A stretch of 64,000 bases of DNA from Actinomyces sp. Marseille-P3109 (GCF_900323545.1 NZ_OOHN01000008.1:2118609-2182608), one strand, 5' to 3'; positions 47,315-58,450 are shown, counted from the stretch's first letter. A program made the numbers and translations. Notes: generated from the sequence alone by a model not told the origin.

Positions 47315-48283
47315 ATGCACCACCCCGCTCTTCGACATGCTCCGGCAACACCCCTGACCGCCCTTCTCTGTCTCGTCACCGTCGTCCTCACGGCGGGGGC
47401 TGCTCCCGCGAACGCCGCCGCCCCCTTGGCGAGTACTAACGAGGAGAAGGTCACCATCGAGATCGATATCAAATCGGATGATGAGGTGACGACGACCTTC
47501 CTCGCCACCGCGCCGTCCGATGGCGAGCAGACGCTCAAGGACTTCTGCACCGAGGAGAACTTCTCAACCGACACGGCGACACCGAAGGTGACCTTCTCCT
47601 CCAAGAACGGGACTCCCACCTGTACAGCCGTCATCACCGGGTCGGTGTCCGAGAACGAGTATGTGACACATGACGGAGACGAATACGTCGTCGACACCGC
47701 GGTGGCCTCGGCATCTGAGGAGGACAAGGAGAGCTCGCTGACGCTCTCGGTCGTCTTCCCCGGGAAGGTCACGGATGCCGGTGGCGGCACGATAGAGGGG
47801 GAGCACAAGAACAAGGTCTCGTTCGACTCCTTCTACGACAATAAGGCCCGCGGTCGAGACACTGCCGAGGCGGCGGTCAAGGAGTCCTCCGGGAACGCCG
47901 GGTTATGGATCATCATCATTCTGATGCTCATGGTGGTGGCCGCCAGCGGAGTCATCGCTCTCATCTCCAACAGCGCCAGGAAGAACCGGGAGCAGAAGTA
48001 CCTCGCCGCTCTGGAGCAGCAGTCGTTCAACGCAGCGGCGGCCGCACCGATGTACCAGCCTCTCCCCTACACCTCACCGACCCCTCCCGTAGGCGGTCCG
48101 CCCCAGCCGCAGGTCTACTACCCACAGGCCCCTCAGCAGAGCGGCTACCCTCCATCGCAGATGCCTCCGGTCGGCCAGGCCGGATACCTGGGAGCGCCGC
48201 AGCCCTATCAGCAGCCTCCTGGCTCGCCCCCGCCCGGAGCGGGTGGCCCGTACCCTCCGCCGGGGCAGGGCATATACGGCGGT

Positions 48284-48289
<6 letters not shown>
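47315..48289 (+). CDS. LppM-like membrane protein 6
   Basis: 324 aa. Signal peptide ending near ANAAA, LppM-like domain with KDFCTEENFS and TPTCTAVITGSVSE, THDGDEYVVDT, and a diverged signature LSVVFPGKVTDAGGGTIEGEHKNKVSF. Helix LWIIIILMLMVVAASGVIALI is followed by a ~105-residue Pro/Tyr/Gly/Gln-rich tail ending GQGIYGGG. The last gene of the array; its stop lies within a hairpin shared with the convergent purA gene. Confidence 0.82.
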
Positions 48290-49616
<1,327 letters not shown>

Positions 49617-49731
49617 TCAGTGACGGCGTGCCGGTGGACACACCGTCCTCTAGCCTACCGGAGCCGGACCGACAGCATCATGTCGCGATCATGTCGTGCT
49701 CACCTCCTGGCTTCATGAGGCGAGCGCGATG

Positions 49732-50517
49732 TCAGGAGGAGGGCTGGGCAGCGGCCGTGAGCCCGGCGATGGTGGAGCGCTGGAGCAGGGCGATGAGGTA
49801 GGCCTGGAAGGCCGGGCCGATGAGGACCATGAACCAGAGGGCGGCTGTCCTCATGGCGGGCAGCCCCCAGAGGGCGGCCACCGGAGCCGCCAGGACCGCC
49901 AGGCAGATAACCGTCAGCCCCAGGCGGCCGACGGCGAGCCGTGCGGCGTTGGACAGGTGCCGGGTCAGTGGCGCGTCGAAGAAGGCCGCCAGCGGCAGCA
50001 GCCAAGTGAGGATCGCGGCCAGGAGAGCTCCCCCGGCCAGCACCAGCCCGGCCACGGCGCTGCTCGCACCACCCAGGCCGCCTTGCTGGCTGCCGTGCTG
50101 GTCACCCGTGGCGATGCCGTCGGCCAGGACCAGGTACTCCCAGGAGCCGAGGGCCAGCAGCACGAGCACCGGCAGCCACCAGGCCAGCGACTGGCGCAGG
50201 TTGAGGCGGAAGGATCGCCACCAGGTGGCGGCAACCGCCGGGTCGTCGTCGGCCGCCATCTCACCGGCCACACGCGCACAGGCCGTCAGGGAGGCGCCGG
50301 CCGTCACCACCGGCAGGCAGCCGGCCAGGGTGAGGGCGTTGAGGATGACGACGTCGGCCGCCGCGGACCACGCCCGGTAGGCCGGGCTGTCGGGACCGGG
50401 GAACAGCGCCAACGGGACCTCCTTCAGGCAGGACTCATGCCATGTATGCGATAGCGGGACCTGCTGCCGGCGCGGTTGCCCGCGTTGAGCCGACAGCGGT
50501 GGGAGTGACGTGGACAT
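49732..50517 (-). CDS. YesL-like (DUF624) membrane protein
   Basis: 261 aa with about five membrane helices. The segment LFPGDSPAYRAWSAAADVVILNALTLAGCLPVVTAGAS (with P-G before D in the actual order FPGPDSP) is the characteristic start of YesL proteins, followed by PLAAFFDAPLTRHLSNAA. YesL-type genes often accompany CUT1 sugar ABC importers, as here; their role is not established. The start at 50517 is approximate, with GAGGA about ten bases upstream; a longer open frame belongs to the shadow of the permease gene. It lies 78 bp downstream of the permease gene. Confidence 0.8.
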   Translation of the reverse strand: MSTSLPPLSAQRGQPRRQQVPLSHTWHESCLKEVPLALFPGPDSPAYRAWSAAADVVILNALTLAGCLPVVTAGASLTACARVAGEMAADDDPAVAATWWRSFRLNLRQSLAWWLPVLVLLALGSWEYLVLADGIATGDQHGSQQGGLGGASSAVAGLVLAGGALLAAILTWLLPLAAFFDAPLTRHLSNAARLAVGRLGLTVICLAVLAAPVAALWGLPAMRTAALWFMVLIGPAFQAYLIALLQRSTIAGLTAAAQPSS

Positions 50518-50594
50518 GATACGGGCGGTCCTCGATGCCCGCGGTGGAGCATCGAGGACCGCCCGAGTAAGGGGGCGGGGCTCAGGCGCAGGCC

Positions 50595-51500
50595 TCAGCC
50601 CTTGACCGCGCCCGCGGCCACGCCCTCGATGATGTGCTTCTGACCGAAGAGGTAGAAGGCCACGATCGGGACGATGGCGAAGACGAGCATGGCCATCTGG
50701 GCGCCCATGTCTCGGTTGCCGTTGGACCCGACGAGCGACTGGATGACGATCGGAATCGTCTTGTACCGCTCGTCCTGGCCGATGACGAGGTTGGGCAGGA
50801 GGAAGTCGTTCCACACCCACATGGCGTTGAGGATCGCCACCGTGACCGCCGTCGGCTTGAGCAGCGGCATGACTACCTTGAAGTAGGTCTGCAGCGGGGA
50901 GCACCCGTCCATGTAGGCGGCCTCCTCGATCTCCATGGGGATCGACTTGATGAAGCCGGCGAACAGGAACACCGACAGACCGCCGCCGAAGCCGAGGTAG
51001 AGGACGATCATGCCCCAGGGCGTGGCCAGGCCGAGCAGATCGGCCACCTTGACGGTGGGGAACATGACCATCTGGAAGGGCGCGATCATGGAGAAGGCGA
51101 AGGCGTAGTAGATCGCCGAGGTCCACCAGGTCTTGATGCGGGTGATGTAGTAGGCGGTCATCGCCGTCAGGAAGACGATGACGACGACGGAGCCCACCGT
51201 GATGAACAGCGACCAGCCCATGGCGCTGGCGAAGCCGGACAGGGCCAGGCCGGTGGCATAGTTGTCCAGGCCGGCGAAGGTCTTCGCGGTCGGCAGGGCG
51301 AAGGGACTGTCGGCGATGTAGAACTTGCCCTTGAAGGAGTTGATGAGGATGAAGGCCAGGGGGACGACCCACACGAGGGCCAGGACGGCCAGCACCCCCA
51401 CGAGCGCATTCTGACCGGGCGTGTACCGGGCCGCTTTCCGACCCGCCTTGCTGGCGGACACGGCGGCTGCGGGGACATGGGTCTGGACGGCGGTGCTCAC
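50595..51500 (-). CDS. Sugar ABC transporter permease (MalG-type)
   Basis: 301 aa, six membrane helices. The cytoplasmic EAA loop reads EIEEAAYMDGCSPLQTYFKVVMPLLKP, which docks the ATPase in carbohydrate (CUT1) importers. The N-terminal TPGQNALVGVLAVLALVWVVPLAFILINSFK is typical of the MalG side. It overlaps the upstream permease gene by four bases (ATGA) and forms an importer with it and the lipoprotein at 52.5-53.9 kb. No ATP-binding protein is encoded here, so a shared MsmK/MalK-type ATPase elsewhere is expected. Confidence 0.93.
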   Translation of the reverse strand: MSTAVQTHVPAAAVSASKAGRKAARYTPGQNALVGVLAVLALVWVVPLAFILINSFKGKFYIADSPFALPTAKTFAGLDNYATGLALSGFASAMGWSLFITVGSVVVIVFLTAMTAYYITRIKTWWTSAIYYAFAFSMIAPFQMVMFPTVKVADLLGLATPWGMIVLYLGFGGGLSVFLFAGFIKSIPMEIEEAAYMDGCSPLQTYFKVVMPLLKPTAVTVAILNAMWVWNDFLLPNLVIGQDERYKTIPIVIQSLVGSNGNRDMGAQMAMLVFAIVPIVAFYLFGQKHIIEGVAAGAVKG

Positions 51501-52342
51501 GCGTCAACCTCCTTGGAACGAGTGGCGCGCAGCTGGATGAGCGCGATGGCGGCGACGATGAGGAAGAAGATGACGGCCTCGGCCTGGGCGACACCCTCCT
51601 GGCCGATCTTCTTGTACATCGTGTTGACGATGCTGAGCGCGGCCATCTGGGTCTGCTTGGCCGGGGCCCCGTTGGTCAGGGCGAGGTTCTGGTCGTACAT
51701 CTTGAAGGTGTTGGCCAGGGTGAGGAACAGGCAGATGGTGATCGAGGGCATGATCATCGGCAGGGTCACGTTGCGCAGCGTCTGCCACCTGCCGGCGCCG
51801 TCGATCTGAGAGGCCTCGATGAGCTCAGGCGGCACGTTCTGCAGGCCGGCGATGTAGATGACCATCATGTAGCCCATGAGCTGCCAGTTGACGAGCATGA
51901 CCAGGCCGGCCAGACCCAGACGCCAGTCGTTGACGATGGTCTGGCCCCAGCGCTGCAGGATCGCGTTGAGCATGACCTGCCAGGTGTAGCCCAGGACGAT
52001 GCCGCCGATGAGGTTGGGCATGAAGAAGACGGCGCGGAAGAAGTTGGTTCCACGCAGCTTGCGGGTCAGGAAGTAGGCCAGGGCGAAGGCGCCCAGATTC
52101 ACCGTGATGATGGAGATGATCGAGACGACGGCGGTGAAGAGGAGGGCCTGCGGGAAGTCACTGCGCTCCCCCAGGGCCCTGGCGTAGTTGTCAGTGCCCA
52201 CGAACCGCGCGTTGGTCAGGGTGCTGAACTTGGTGAAGGAGAGATAGAGCCCCATGAAGAAGGGGACGATGAACGCGATCATGAAGGCCAACAGGGTCGG
52301 CCCCGCAAATACTGGGAAGAACTTTTTCAGTGCCTTGGTCAT
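51497..52342 (-). CDS. Sugar ABC transporter permease (MalF-type)
   Basis: 281 aa, six membrane helices. PTLLAFMIAFIVPFFMGLYLSFTKF opens it and the EAA loop is PPELIEASQIDGAGRWQTLRNVTLPMI. The ATG at 52342 is chosen because GAGGT lies about 5 bases before it; the longer frame adds an unconserved 26 residues. It lies 195 bp after the binding-protein gene and overlaps the second permease gene. Confidence 0.93.
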   Translation of the reverse strand: MTKALKKFFPVFAGPTLLAFMIAFIVPFFMGLYLSFTKFSTLTNARFVGTDNYARALGERSDFPQALLFTAVVSIISIITVNLGAFALAYFLTRKLRGTNFFRAVFFMPNLIGGIVLGYTWQVMLNAILQRWGQTIVNDWRLGLAGLVMLVNWQLMGYMMVIYIAGLQNVPPELIEASQIDGAGRWQTLRNVTLPMIMPSITICLFLTLANTFKMYDQNLALTNGAPAKQTQMAALSIVNTMYKKIGQEGVAQAEAVIFFLIVAAIALIQLRATRSKEVDA

Positions 52343-52537
52343 ATCTACCTCGAGGTGCGACCGGTACCCGCTGAAGCGGCCGGGTGGCAGGGGGGGGCTC
52401 CCACCGGGGCGACGACGCACGAATCGATCGTTCGGGCGCGCCGCCCCGGACGGAGAGGGGATGGGGAGATGAGTCGCCGTCGCGCCGTCATCCGCGCACT
52501 CGGACGGGCCTGAACGGCCTTGGGCGACTCGACGGCG

Positions 52538-53881
52538 TCAGCCCTCCTTGGCCGACTTCTTCTCAGAGGCCCAGGTGGTCACAAAGAACTCCTTGACTTT
52601 CGCCCAGTCCGAGCTACCAGAGGCGTACTGAGCCAGGTGCTGGCCGAGCTGGTCCTTGAAGTCCTGGCTCGGGAAGGTCGGGAAGACCCACTTGACGGGA
52701 GTGAGGTCCTTGTTGGTGATGGCCGCGGCGACCTCCTTGCCCAGCGGGTCGGAGGGGGCCAGCTCGGCGTAGGCCTTGTAGGGCGCGATGATGCTGAGCT
52801 TCTCAGCGGCGAGCTTGGAGCCCTCGGCGTCGGTGAACAGCCAGGTGAGGAAGTCCTTGGTGGCCTTCTGGGCGTCGTCGGAGACCTGGGAGTTGATCGT
52901 CAGGTAGTTCTCGGTGCCGATGGCGATGTTGCTCTTGTCCTCGCCGGATACGCCGACGTAGATCGGCAGGAAGTGGACGTCCTCGGCCTTGACCGTGTTG
53001 CCGGAGACCTCAGAGATCTGCGACCAGCCCCAGTTGCCGTTCTGGACCATGGCCGCCTTGCCCAGGGCGAAGTCGGCCATGGAGTCGGTGACCGTCTTGG
53101 CGCTGGCCTCGGTGGGGGCGATCGTGGAGTTGTTGAGGTAGAGATCGAAGATCTGCTTGTAGTTGTCCGAGTAGGTCAGCTTGAGCTCGTCGAGGTCGTC
53201 GACCTTGGCATCGCGGTACTCGTAGTAGACCGGGTAGTTGGCCAGGTGGGTCTGCCAGCGCCAGTCCTCGCCCGGGGACAGGGAGGTCGCGGCGAAGACG
53301 CCCTCGATGCCGAGGTCGGCCTTCTTGGACTGCATGTCCTCGACGACCTCCTTGAGCTTGTCGAAGCCCTTGATCTGGTCGACGGCGGTGGCCTTGGCGC
53401 CCTCCATGGCGAAGTACTTGTTGAGGATGGCGGCGTTGTAGATGATGCCGTAGCCCTCGATGGCCAGCGGTACACCCACGACCTTGCCCTCGTCGCCCTT
53501 GAGGGCCAGGGACTCGTCCGTCATCTGCTTGGTGAAGTCGGCGTCGGACAGGTCGGAGGCGTACTCCTTCCAGTTCCCGTAGCCCACGGGGCCGTTGAGG
53601 TTGAACAGGGTGGGCGGGTTGGACTTGGCGACCTCGGACTTCAGGGTCTGCTCGTAGGTGCCAGAGGCGGCGGTGACGACCTTGACGGCCACGCCGGTCT
53701 TCTTGGTGTAGGCGGCCGCGATGTCCTTGAAGGCCTGCTCCGACTCGGGCTTGAAGTTGAGGAAGTAAACGCCCCCATCGCCGTCGGAGCCGGACGAGCC
53801 CTTGGAGCAGGCCGCCAGGGTGGCGGCGACGGCGATCGCAGCGGTTCCGCCCAGCATGGAGCGGCGGGAGATGAGTCGCAT
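52538..53881 (-). CDS. Sugar ABC transporter substrate-binding lipoprotein
   Basis: 447 aa. Twin-arginine-like start (MRLISRRSMLGG) and lipobox TLAAC (Cys25) followed by a Ser/Gly linker. The rest is a CUT1-type extracellular binding protein: FKDIAAAYTKKTGVAVKVVTAASGTYEQTLKSE, PTLFNLNGPVGYGNW, and C-terminal GSKLAAEKLSIIAPYKAYAE. Probably binds an oligosaccharide; which one cannot be read. First gene of the importer operon; a possible LacI-type operator lies upstream at 54015. Confidence 0.93.
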   Translation of the reverse strand: MRLISRRSMLGGTAAIAVAATLAACSKGSSGSDGDGGVYFLNFKPESEQAFKDIAAAYTKKTGVAVKVVTAASGTYEQTLKSEVAKSNPPTLFNLNGPVGYGNWKEYASDLSDADFTKQMTDESLALKGDEGKVVGVPLAIEGYGIIYNAAILNKYFAMEGAKATAVDQIKGFDKLKEVVEDMQSKKADLGIEGVFAATSLSPGEDWRWQTHLANYPVYYEYRDAKVDDLDELKLTYSDNYKQIFDLYLNNSTIAPTEASAKTVTDSMADFALGKAAMVQNGNWGWSQISEVSGNTVKAEDVHFLPIYVGVSGEDKSNIAIGTENYLTINSQVSDDAQKATKDFLTWLFTDAEGSKLAAEKLSIIAPYKAYAELAPSDPLGKEVAAAITNKDLTPVKWVFPTFPSQDFKDQLGQHLAQYASGSSDWAKVKEFFVTTWASEKKSAKEG

Positions 53882-54014
53882 TGGGGGTCCTCCTTTGGAC
53901 GCATGGGACAGGAGCGGACAAGGGCGTCCGCGAGGAGCGACTGCCGCATGGCCGGCGGCGGATCCGTCGGTTTAACGGCGATGGCCAATCATGACACATT
54001 TCAGCCCACATTGC

Positions 54015-54027
54015 TGCAAGGATTGCA
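54015..54027. promoter_or_regulatory. Candidate LacI-family operator of the sugar importer
   Basis: TGCAAGGATTGCA is a palindrome of TGCAA/TTGCA arms about 134 bp upstream of the binding-protein gene, within AT-richer DNA. LacI-type regulators of sugar operons in actinobacteria bind similar TTGCAA words. The regulator gene is not in the window. Confidence 0.4.
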
Positions 54028-54205
54028 ATCAGTGACCTGGGTCATGCTTTAATGCCGTCGACCCATCATCCCGTTTCCGCGAGATACCGAGACTTCACCG
54101 CCTCCTCTCACGAAGCGGCACCATTCCACGTCGCCCTGCAAGAATGTAACCGTTCGGCTGATTCATGAGCGGCCCCTCTCCCGGCCGCCTCGTGACGCAG
54201 ACACG

Positions 54206-54242
54206 ACGTGGCCCCGGCACCGTGATGGTGCCGGGGCCACGT
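54206..54242 (-). terminator. Hairpin terminator of fba
   Basis: Perfect 16-bp arms (54206-54221 and 54227-54242; core GTGGCCCCGGCACC) with a 5-nt loop, 48 bp past the fba stop. No U-tract. Confidence 0.75.
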
Positions 54243-54289
54243 GCAGCGGCGGACCGAGCTCGCCACTCACCCCTGTGTGGGGCAAAGGC

Positions 54290-55339
54290 TCACTTGCGGG
54301 CGGAGCCGACGGAGCCGAGGCGCTCGCAGGCCTCGACGACGCGGGCGGCCATGCCCTCCTCGGCGGCCTTGCCCCAGGCGCGCGGGTCGTACTGCTTCTT
54401 GTTGCCGACCTCGCCGTCGATCTTGAGGACGCCCTCGTAGTTGGTGTACATCCAGCCGGCGACTGGGCGGGTGAAGGCGTACTGGGTGTCGGTGTCGACG
54501 TTCATCTTGATGACGCCGTTGCGCACCGCGGTGGCGATCTCCTCGTCGGTAGAGCCGGAGCCGCCGTGCATGACCAGGTCGAAGGGCGAGCTCTTGTCAC
54601 CGACCTTGGAGGACAGACGGTCACCGAGGCGCTTGGCCACATCGTCCTGGATCTCACCGAGGATCTCCGGGCGGAGCTTGACGTGGCCGGGCTTGTAGGA
54701 GCCGTGCACGTTGCCGAAGGTCAGGGCGGTGATGTAGCGGCCGTTCTCGCCCAGGCCGAGGGCCTCGGCGGCCTTCCAGGCGTCGTCGGCAGTGGTGTAG
54801 AGGTTGGCGTTCTCCTCGCCCTTGATGCCGTCCTCCTCGCCGCCCACGGCGCCGATCTCGATCTCGAGGACGACGTTGGCGGCCTTGGCCCGCTTGAGCA
54901 TGTCGACGGCGATCTCGATGTTGTCGTCGAGGGCCTCGGCGGAGCCGTCCCACATGTGGGAGTTGAACATCGGCAGCTCGCCGTTCTTGACCTGCTCGGC
55001 CTCGATCTCCAGGAGCGGGTGGATCCAGTCGGCCAGGAGCTTCTTGGGGCAGTGGTCGGTGTGCAGACCGATGGTGACGGGGTAGAGGTCACCCACGGCG
55101 CGGGCGTAGGCGGCAAAGGCGATCGAGCCCTTGACGCGGTCGAGGCGCGAGGACCCGGACCAGTAGGCGGCACCACCGTTGGAGATCTGGACGATGCCGT
55201 CGGACTCGGCGTCGGCGAAGCCCTTGAGGGCGGCGGACAGAGTCTGGGACGAGGTGACGTTGATCGCGGGAATGGCGTACTTGCCGGCCTTCGCGCGGTC
55301 AAGCATGTCGGCGTAGGACTCCGGGGTTGCAATGGCCAC
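54290..55339 (-). CDS. fba: Class II fructose-bisphosphate aldolase
   Basis: 349-aa zinc aldolase splitting fructose-1,6-bisphosphate. Motifs: AIPAINVTSSQTLSAALKGF, the zinc site GLHTDHCPKKLL, GAVGGEEDG, VHGSYKPGHVKL and LVMHGGSGSTDEEI. The start is a GTG at 55339 (V-A-I-A-T-P-E-S-Y), chosen because AGGAGG lies six bases upstream; no ATG fits the conserved N-terminus. Single gene with its own terminator. Confidence 0.96.
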   Translation of the reverse strand: MAIATPESYADMLDRAKAGKYAIPAINVTSSQTLSAALKGFADAESDGIVQISNGGAAYWSGSSRLDRVKGSIAFAAYARAVGDLYPVTIGLHTDHCPKKLLADWIHPLLEIEAEQVKNGELPMFNSHMWDGSAEALDDNIEIAVDMLKRAKAANVVLEIEIGAVGGEEDGIKGEENANLYTTADDAWKAAEALGLGENGRYITALTFGNVHGSYKPGHVKLRPEILGEIQDDVAKRLGDRLSSKVGDKSSPFDLVMHGGSGSTDEEIATAVRNGVIKMNVDTDTQYAFTRPVAGWMYTNYEGVLKIDGEVGNKKQYDPRAWGKAAEEGMAARVVEACERLGSVGSARK

Positions 55340-55525
55340 TGGGTGCCTCCTGATTTCTGTATGAGTCAGTGGTGCGGGGCCGATTGTTCCACGAATTCGG
55401 ACCCACGTGAACCGGATCATGGTCCCGGACGGCGCAGGGCAGACCTGCTACGACCCCCAGATCCATGTCCGCGTCGGCCTGCGGTGACAACTCCCAACGG
55501 CGACTCGGAGCAGCCGATCAACGGC

Positions 55526-56281
55526 TCAGTCCGGGGCGGGGCCCGCGTGCTGGAGGATCCAGGTGTGCATGGCCACGGCCGCCGCGGCGGCCACGTTGAT
55601 GGAGCGGGTGGAGCCGTACTGGCCGATGCGCAGCAGACGGGCGCAGCCGGCGCTCAGCTCAGCACTGATGCCCTCGCCCTCGGAGCCGAAGACCATGAGG
55701 CACCGTTCGGGCAGTGCGGCGCTCTCGAGGGGCTGCGCTCCGGGGCCGTTGTCAATGCCGATGACCTCGTAGCCGCCTGCCGCCGCCCAGTCGAGCAGCT
55801 CGCCGGGCTCGGGGTGGTGGCGCACGTCCAGGTAGCGGTTGGTGACCATGGCACCGCGCTTGTTCCAGCGGCGTCGGCCGATGATGTGGACGCCGGCGAC
55901 GTTGAAGGCGTTGGCGCTGCGCACGATGGAGCCGATGTTGAGGTCCTGACTGACGTTCTCGATGGCGATGTGCAGCCGGTGGGCTCGGGCGGCCAGGTCG
56001 GCGCGGATCGCCGCGATGGTCCAGTAGCGGTAGCGGTCGACGACGTTGCGCCGGTCGCCTCCCGCGAGCAGCTCACGGTCGTAGCGGGGGTCGGTGGGCC
56101 AGATCTCGGCTCCGCCGGGCCAGGGCCCGACGCCGACCTGTCGGACATCGGCGGGCCGATCCTCCTCCAGGCTCAGCGCAGGAGCCGCGGGGGACGCCGA
56201 GAGCTCGGGGGACGATACCGGAGCCCGGGTGGACGTCGCGGGCCGGTGCTCCCCCTCGGGCAGGTCGACGGGCTGATCCAT
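55526..56281 (-). CDS. TrmH-family RNA methyltransferase (SpoU)
   Basis: 251 aa. The SPOUT fold shows NVSQDLNIGSIVRSANAFNVAGVHIIG (motif 1), LMVFGSEGEGISAEL (motif 2) and IGQYGSTRSINVAAAAAVAMHTW (motif 3), so it should 2'-O-methylate a ribose in tRNA or rRNA. A disordered N-terminal ~45 residues precede the domain. Start taken at ATG 56281 (MDQPVDLPEGEH); the frame upstream overlaps pyrE and lacks coding features. It lies 53 bp downstream of pyrE, probably co-transcribed. Confidence 0.88.
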   Translation of the reverse strand: MDQPVDLPEGEHRPATSTRAPVSSPELSASPAAPALSLEEDRPADVRQVGVGPWPGGAEIWPTDPRYDRELLAGGDRRNVVDRYRYWTIAAIRADLAARAHRLHIAIENVSQDLNIGSIVRSANAFNVAGVHIIGRRRWNKRGAMVTNRYLDVRHHPEPGELLDWAAAGGYEVIGIDNGPGAQPLESAALPERCLMVFGSEGEGISAELSAGCARLLRIGQYGSTRSINVAAAAAVAMHTWILQHAGPAPD

Positions 56282-56334
56282 GCGATCAGCGTCCTCGCCC
56301 CGGCGAGCAGATGCCGGCGGACGCCGTCGGGGAC

Positions 56335-56904
56335 TCACTCCAGGCCGAGGTCGGCCAGGCCGAGCGCCGCATAGTAGGGCAGCCCCGCGGCCTCGATGCG
56401 CTCGCGAGCACCGGTGGCCCGGTCCACGATGACGGCGACGGCCCGCACGTCGGCGCCCGCCTCGCGCAGTGCCTCGACGGCCTCCAGCGGAGAACCCCCG
56501 GTGGTGGAGGTGTCCTCCAGGACGACGACGGAGCACCCGGTGACGTCGGGGCCCTCGATGCGACGGCGCATGCCGTGGTCCTTGGCGGCCTTGCGCACGA
56601 CGAAGGCGTCCAGGTCCAGGCCGCGCGAGGCGGCGGCGTGCAGCATGGAGGCGGCCACGGGGTCGGCCCCCATGGTCAGGCCGCCGACGGCATCGATCTC
56701 ATCGGTGCCCAGACCGGCCTCCTCCAGCATGTCGAGCATGACGTGGCCGATGAGAGGCGCGGCCTCGTGGTGGAGGGTGGCGCGGCGCATGTCCACGTAG
56801 AAGTCGGACTCGAGGCCGGAGGCGAGGGTGACCTTGCCGCGGACGACGGACAGCTCGTTGACGAGCTCGGCCAGGCGGGCGATGTGGGAGTCGTTGGTGC
56901 TCAC
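56335..56904 (-). CDS. pyrE: Orotate phosphoribosyltransferase
   Basis: 189 aa; makes OMP from orotate and PRPP. The PRPP loop is VVVLEDTSTTGGSPLEAVEAL, and GKVTLASGLESDFYVDMRRATL is the conserved N-terminal segment with the orotate-contacting region. Start is a GTG at 56904 (V-S-T-N-D-S-H), the only codon that gives the normal N-terminus; no strong ribosome site is visible. Isolated from other pyrimidine genes. Confidence 0.93.
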   Translation of the reverse strand: MSTNDSHIARLAELVNELSVVRGKVTLASGLESDFYVDMRRATLHHEAAPLIGHVMLDMLEEAGLGTDEIDAVGGLTMGADPVAASMLHAAASRGLDLDAFVVRKAAKDHGMRRRIEGPDVTGCSVVVLEDTSTTGGSPLEAVEALREAGADVRAVAVIVDRATGARERIEAAGLPYYAALGLADLGLE

Positions 56905-56961
56905 GACGTCGATGGTAGTGGCCGTGGGCGCTTGCGCGTCGGGTAGACACTCACTGCGGCG

Positions 56962-57002
56962 AGAGCCCGCCCTCTTCCGCGTTGCGCGGAGGGGCGGGCT
57001 CT
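56962..57002 (-). terminator. Hairpin terminator of tpx
   Basis: Arms AGAGCCCGCCC (56962-56972) and GGGCGGGCTCT (56992-57002), 24 bp beyond the tpx stop and upstream of pyrE. No U-tract. Confidence 0.7.
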
Positions 57003-57025
57003 GGGCGACTCCCGGTAGAGAGAGG

Positions 57026-57523
57026 TCAGGACAGGGCGGCCACGGCGGCGTCGTAGTCGGGTTCCTGGCCGACCTCGGGAACCTGCTCGGTGTAGACGAC
57101 CTTGCCGGACTCGTCGAGGACGACGACGGCGCGGGACAGCAGACCGGCCAGCGGGCCGTCGGCCAGGGTGACGCCGTAGTCGGCACCGAAGGTGGAGCGG
57201 AAGCTGGAACCGGTGACCACGTTGTTCAGCCCCTCGGCGCCGCAGAAGCGGGAGCCGGCGAAGGGCAGGTCGGCGGAGACGCAGACCACGGTCGTGTTGT
57301 CCAGCTCGGAGGCCAGCTTGTTGAACTGGCGCACGGAGGCGGCGCACACCCCGGTGTCCACCGAGGGGAAGATGTTGAGGACCACGCGGCGGCCGGCCAG
57401 GGACTGGCTGGTCACCGGCGCGAGGTCGGCGCCCACGAGGTCGAAGGCGGGCGCGGGCGATCCCACAGCGGGCAGCTCGCCGACGGTGCTGACAGGGTCT
57501 CCATGAAAGGTAATTGAAGCCAT
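57026..57523 (-). CDS. tpx: Thiol peroxidase
   Basis: 165-aa atypical 2-Cys peroxiredoxin. Peroxidatic cysteine in [19 protein letters not shown] (Cys59 region), resolving cysteine in [44 protein letters not shown] is the usual Tpx start. It reduces hydroperoxides with thioredoxin. Single gene followed by a hairpin, upstream of pyrE. Confidence 0.95.
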   Translation of the reverse strand: MASITFHGDPVSTVGELPAVGSPAPAFDLVGADLAPVTSQSLAGRRVVLNIFPSVDTGVCAASVRQFNKLASELDNTTVVCVSADLPFAGSRFCGAEGLNNVVTGSSFRSTFGADYGVTLADGPLAGLLSRAVVVLDESGKVVYTEQVPEVGQEPDYDAAVAALS

Positions 57524-57604
57524 GACGCGATCGTTGCAGGTCGCGGCCCTCCTGACCAGCGGGAGCCCTCAGCCCTGCGCGATTTTCCGGAGGGCTCGCC
57601 GGCC

Positions 57605-58381
57605 TTACTCCGGCTGACGGCCGGAGCGCTCGGGATCGTCGGCCATTCGACGCACGAGCCAGCGGGGAGCCAGCCGCAGAGCGGCGTTGACGCTGCGGTA
57701 GCGCAGGCTCGGGGTGCAAATGACCTGGCCGCGGCGCACCGCCGCCAGTCCTTCGACGGCGACCCGCTCGGCATCCAGCCACACCGGCCCCTTCCACTGG
57801 GTCTCATCGATGCCGGCCGCCGCGTGGAAGCCGGTGTGGACGAGCCCGGGGCACAGCGCCGTCGCGGTCACGCCGGTGCCCGCGAGCTCAACGGCCAGCC
57901 CCTCGGTGAACCGGAGCACCCAGGCCTTGTGGGCCGCGTAGGTGCCCACGACGGTGTGCGCAGCAATGGAGGAGACGTTGAGGATGGCGCCGCGGCCGCG
58001 CTCGACCATGGCGCCGGCGGCCGCGTGTGAGGCCACCATCACGGCCCGCACCATGGCGTCAAGAGCCTGCTCCTCCCGGGCCAGGTCCCCACCGACGAAG
58101 CTCTGCCCCAGGCCGAAGCCGGCGTTGTTGACCAGGAGCCCGACGGGCCTGCTCTTCTCACGCAGACGCTCGGCGACGAGCTCGAGCTCGTCACGCTGAG
58201 ACAGGTCGGCCTGCAGGACCTCCACCTGAACGCCGGCGAACTGCCGCATCTCCTCGGCCACCTCCCGCAGGCGCTCGGGCGTGCGCGCAACGAGGACGAG
58301 ATCATGACGTGCCTGAGCCAGCTGCCAGGCGAACTCCAGACCGAGGCCACTGGTGGCCCCGGTGACAAGTGCTGTTCCCAT
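57605..58381 (-). CDS. Short-chain dehydrogenase/reductase
   Basis: 258 aa, classical SDR. Cofactor motif TGATSGLGLEFA (TGxxxGxG), NNAG in LLVNNAGFGLG, and the active site SSIAAHTVVGTYAAHKAW (Ser and YxxxK). The C-terminal tail is basic (RLAPRWLVRRMADDPERSGRQ), as in DltE/YqjQ-type ketoacyl reductases. Substrate unknown. Divergent from the exonuclease gene at 58451. Confidence 0.9.
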   Translation of the reverse strand: MGTALVTGATSGLGLEFAWQLAQARHDLVLVARTPERLREVAEEMRQFAGVQVEVLQADLSQRDELELVAERLREKSRPVGLLVNNAGFGLGQSFVGGDLAREEQALDAMVRAVMVASHAAAGAMVERGRGAILNVSSIAAHTVVGTYAAHKAWVLRFTEGLAVELAGTGVTATALCPGLVHTGFHAAAGIDETQWKGPVWLDAERVAVEGLAAVRRGQVICTPSLRYRSVNAALRLAPRWLVRRMADDPERSGRQPE

Positions 58382-58450
58382 GACGGCAGGCTACGCGCGC
58401 TTGTTGAGTGATCGATGGGAACCAGCTCCACCACCGGTTACCCTGCTGCC

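Larger units (their letters stand above)
53882..54289. other. Intergenic region with importer promoter and fba terminator
   Basis: 408 bp with no gene. Near the importer it has AT-rich DNA, a TGCAAGGATTGCA palindrome (54015-54027) and a possible promoter; near fba it has the hairpin at 54206-54242. Nothing else was recognised. Confidence 0.5.

Noticed and set aside
49732..51594. 620-codon frame around the YesL-like protein
   Set aside because: The N-terminal 359 codons are a shadow of the permease gene and only the part from 50517 is protein-like.
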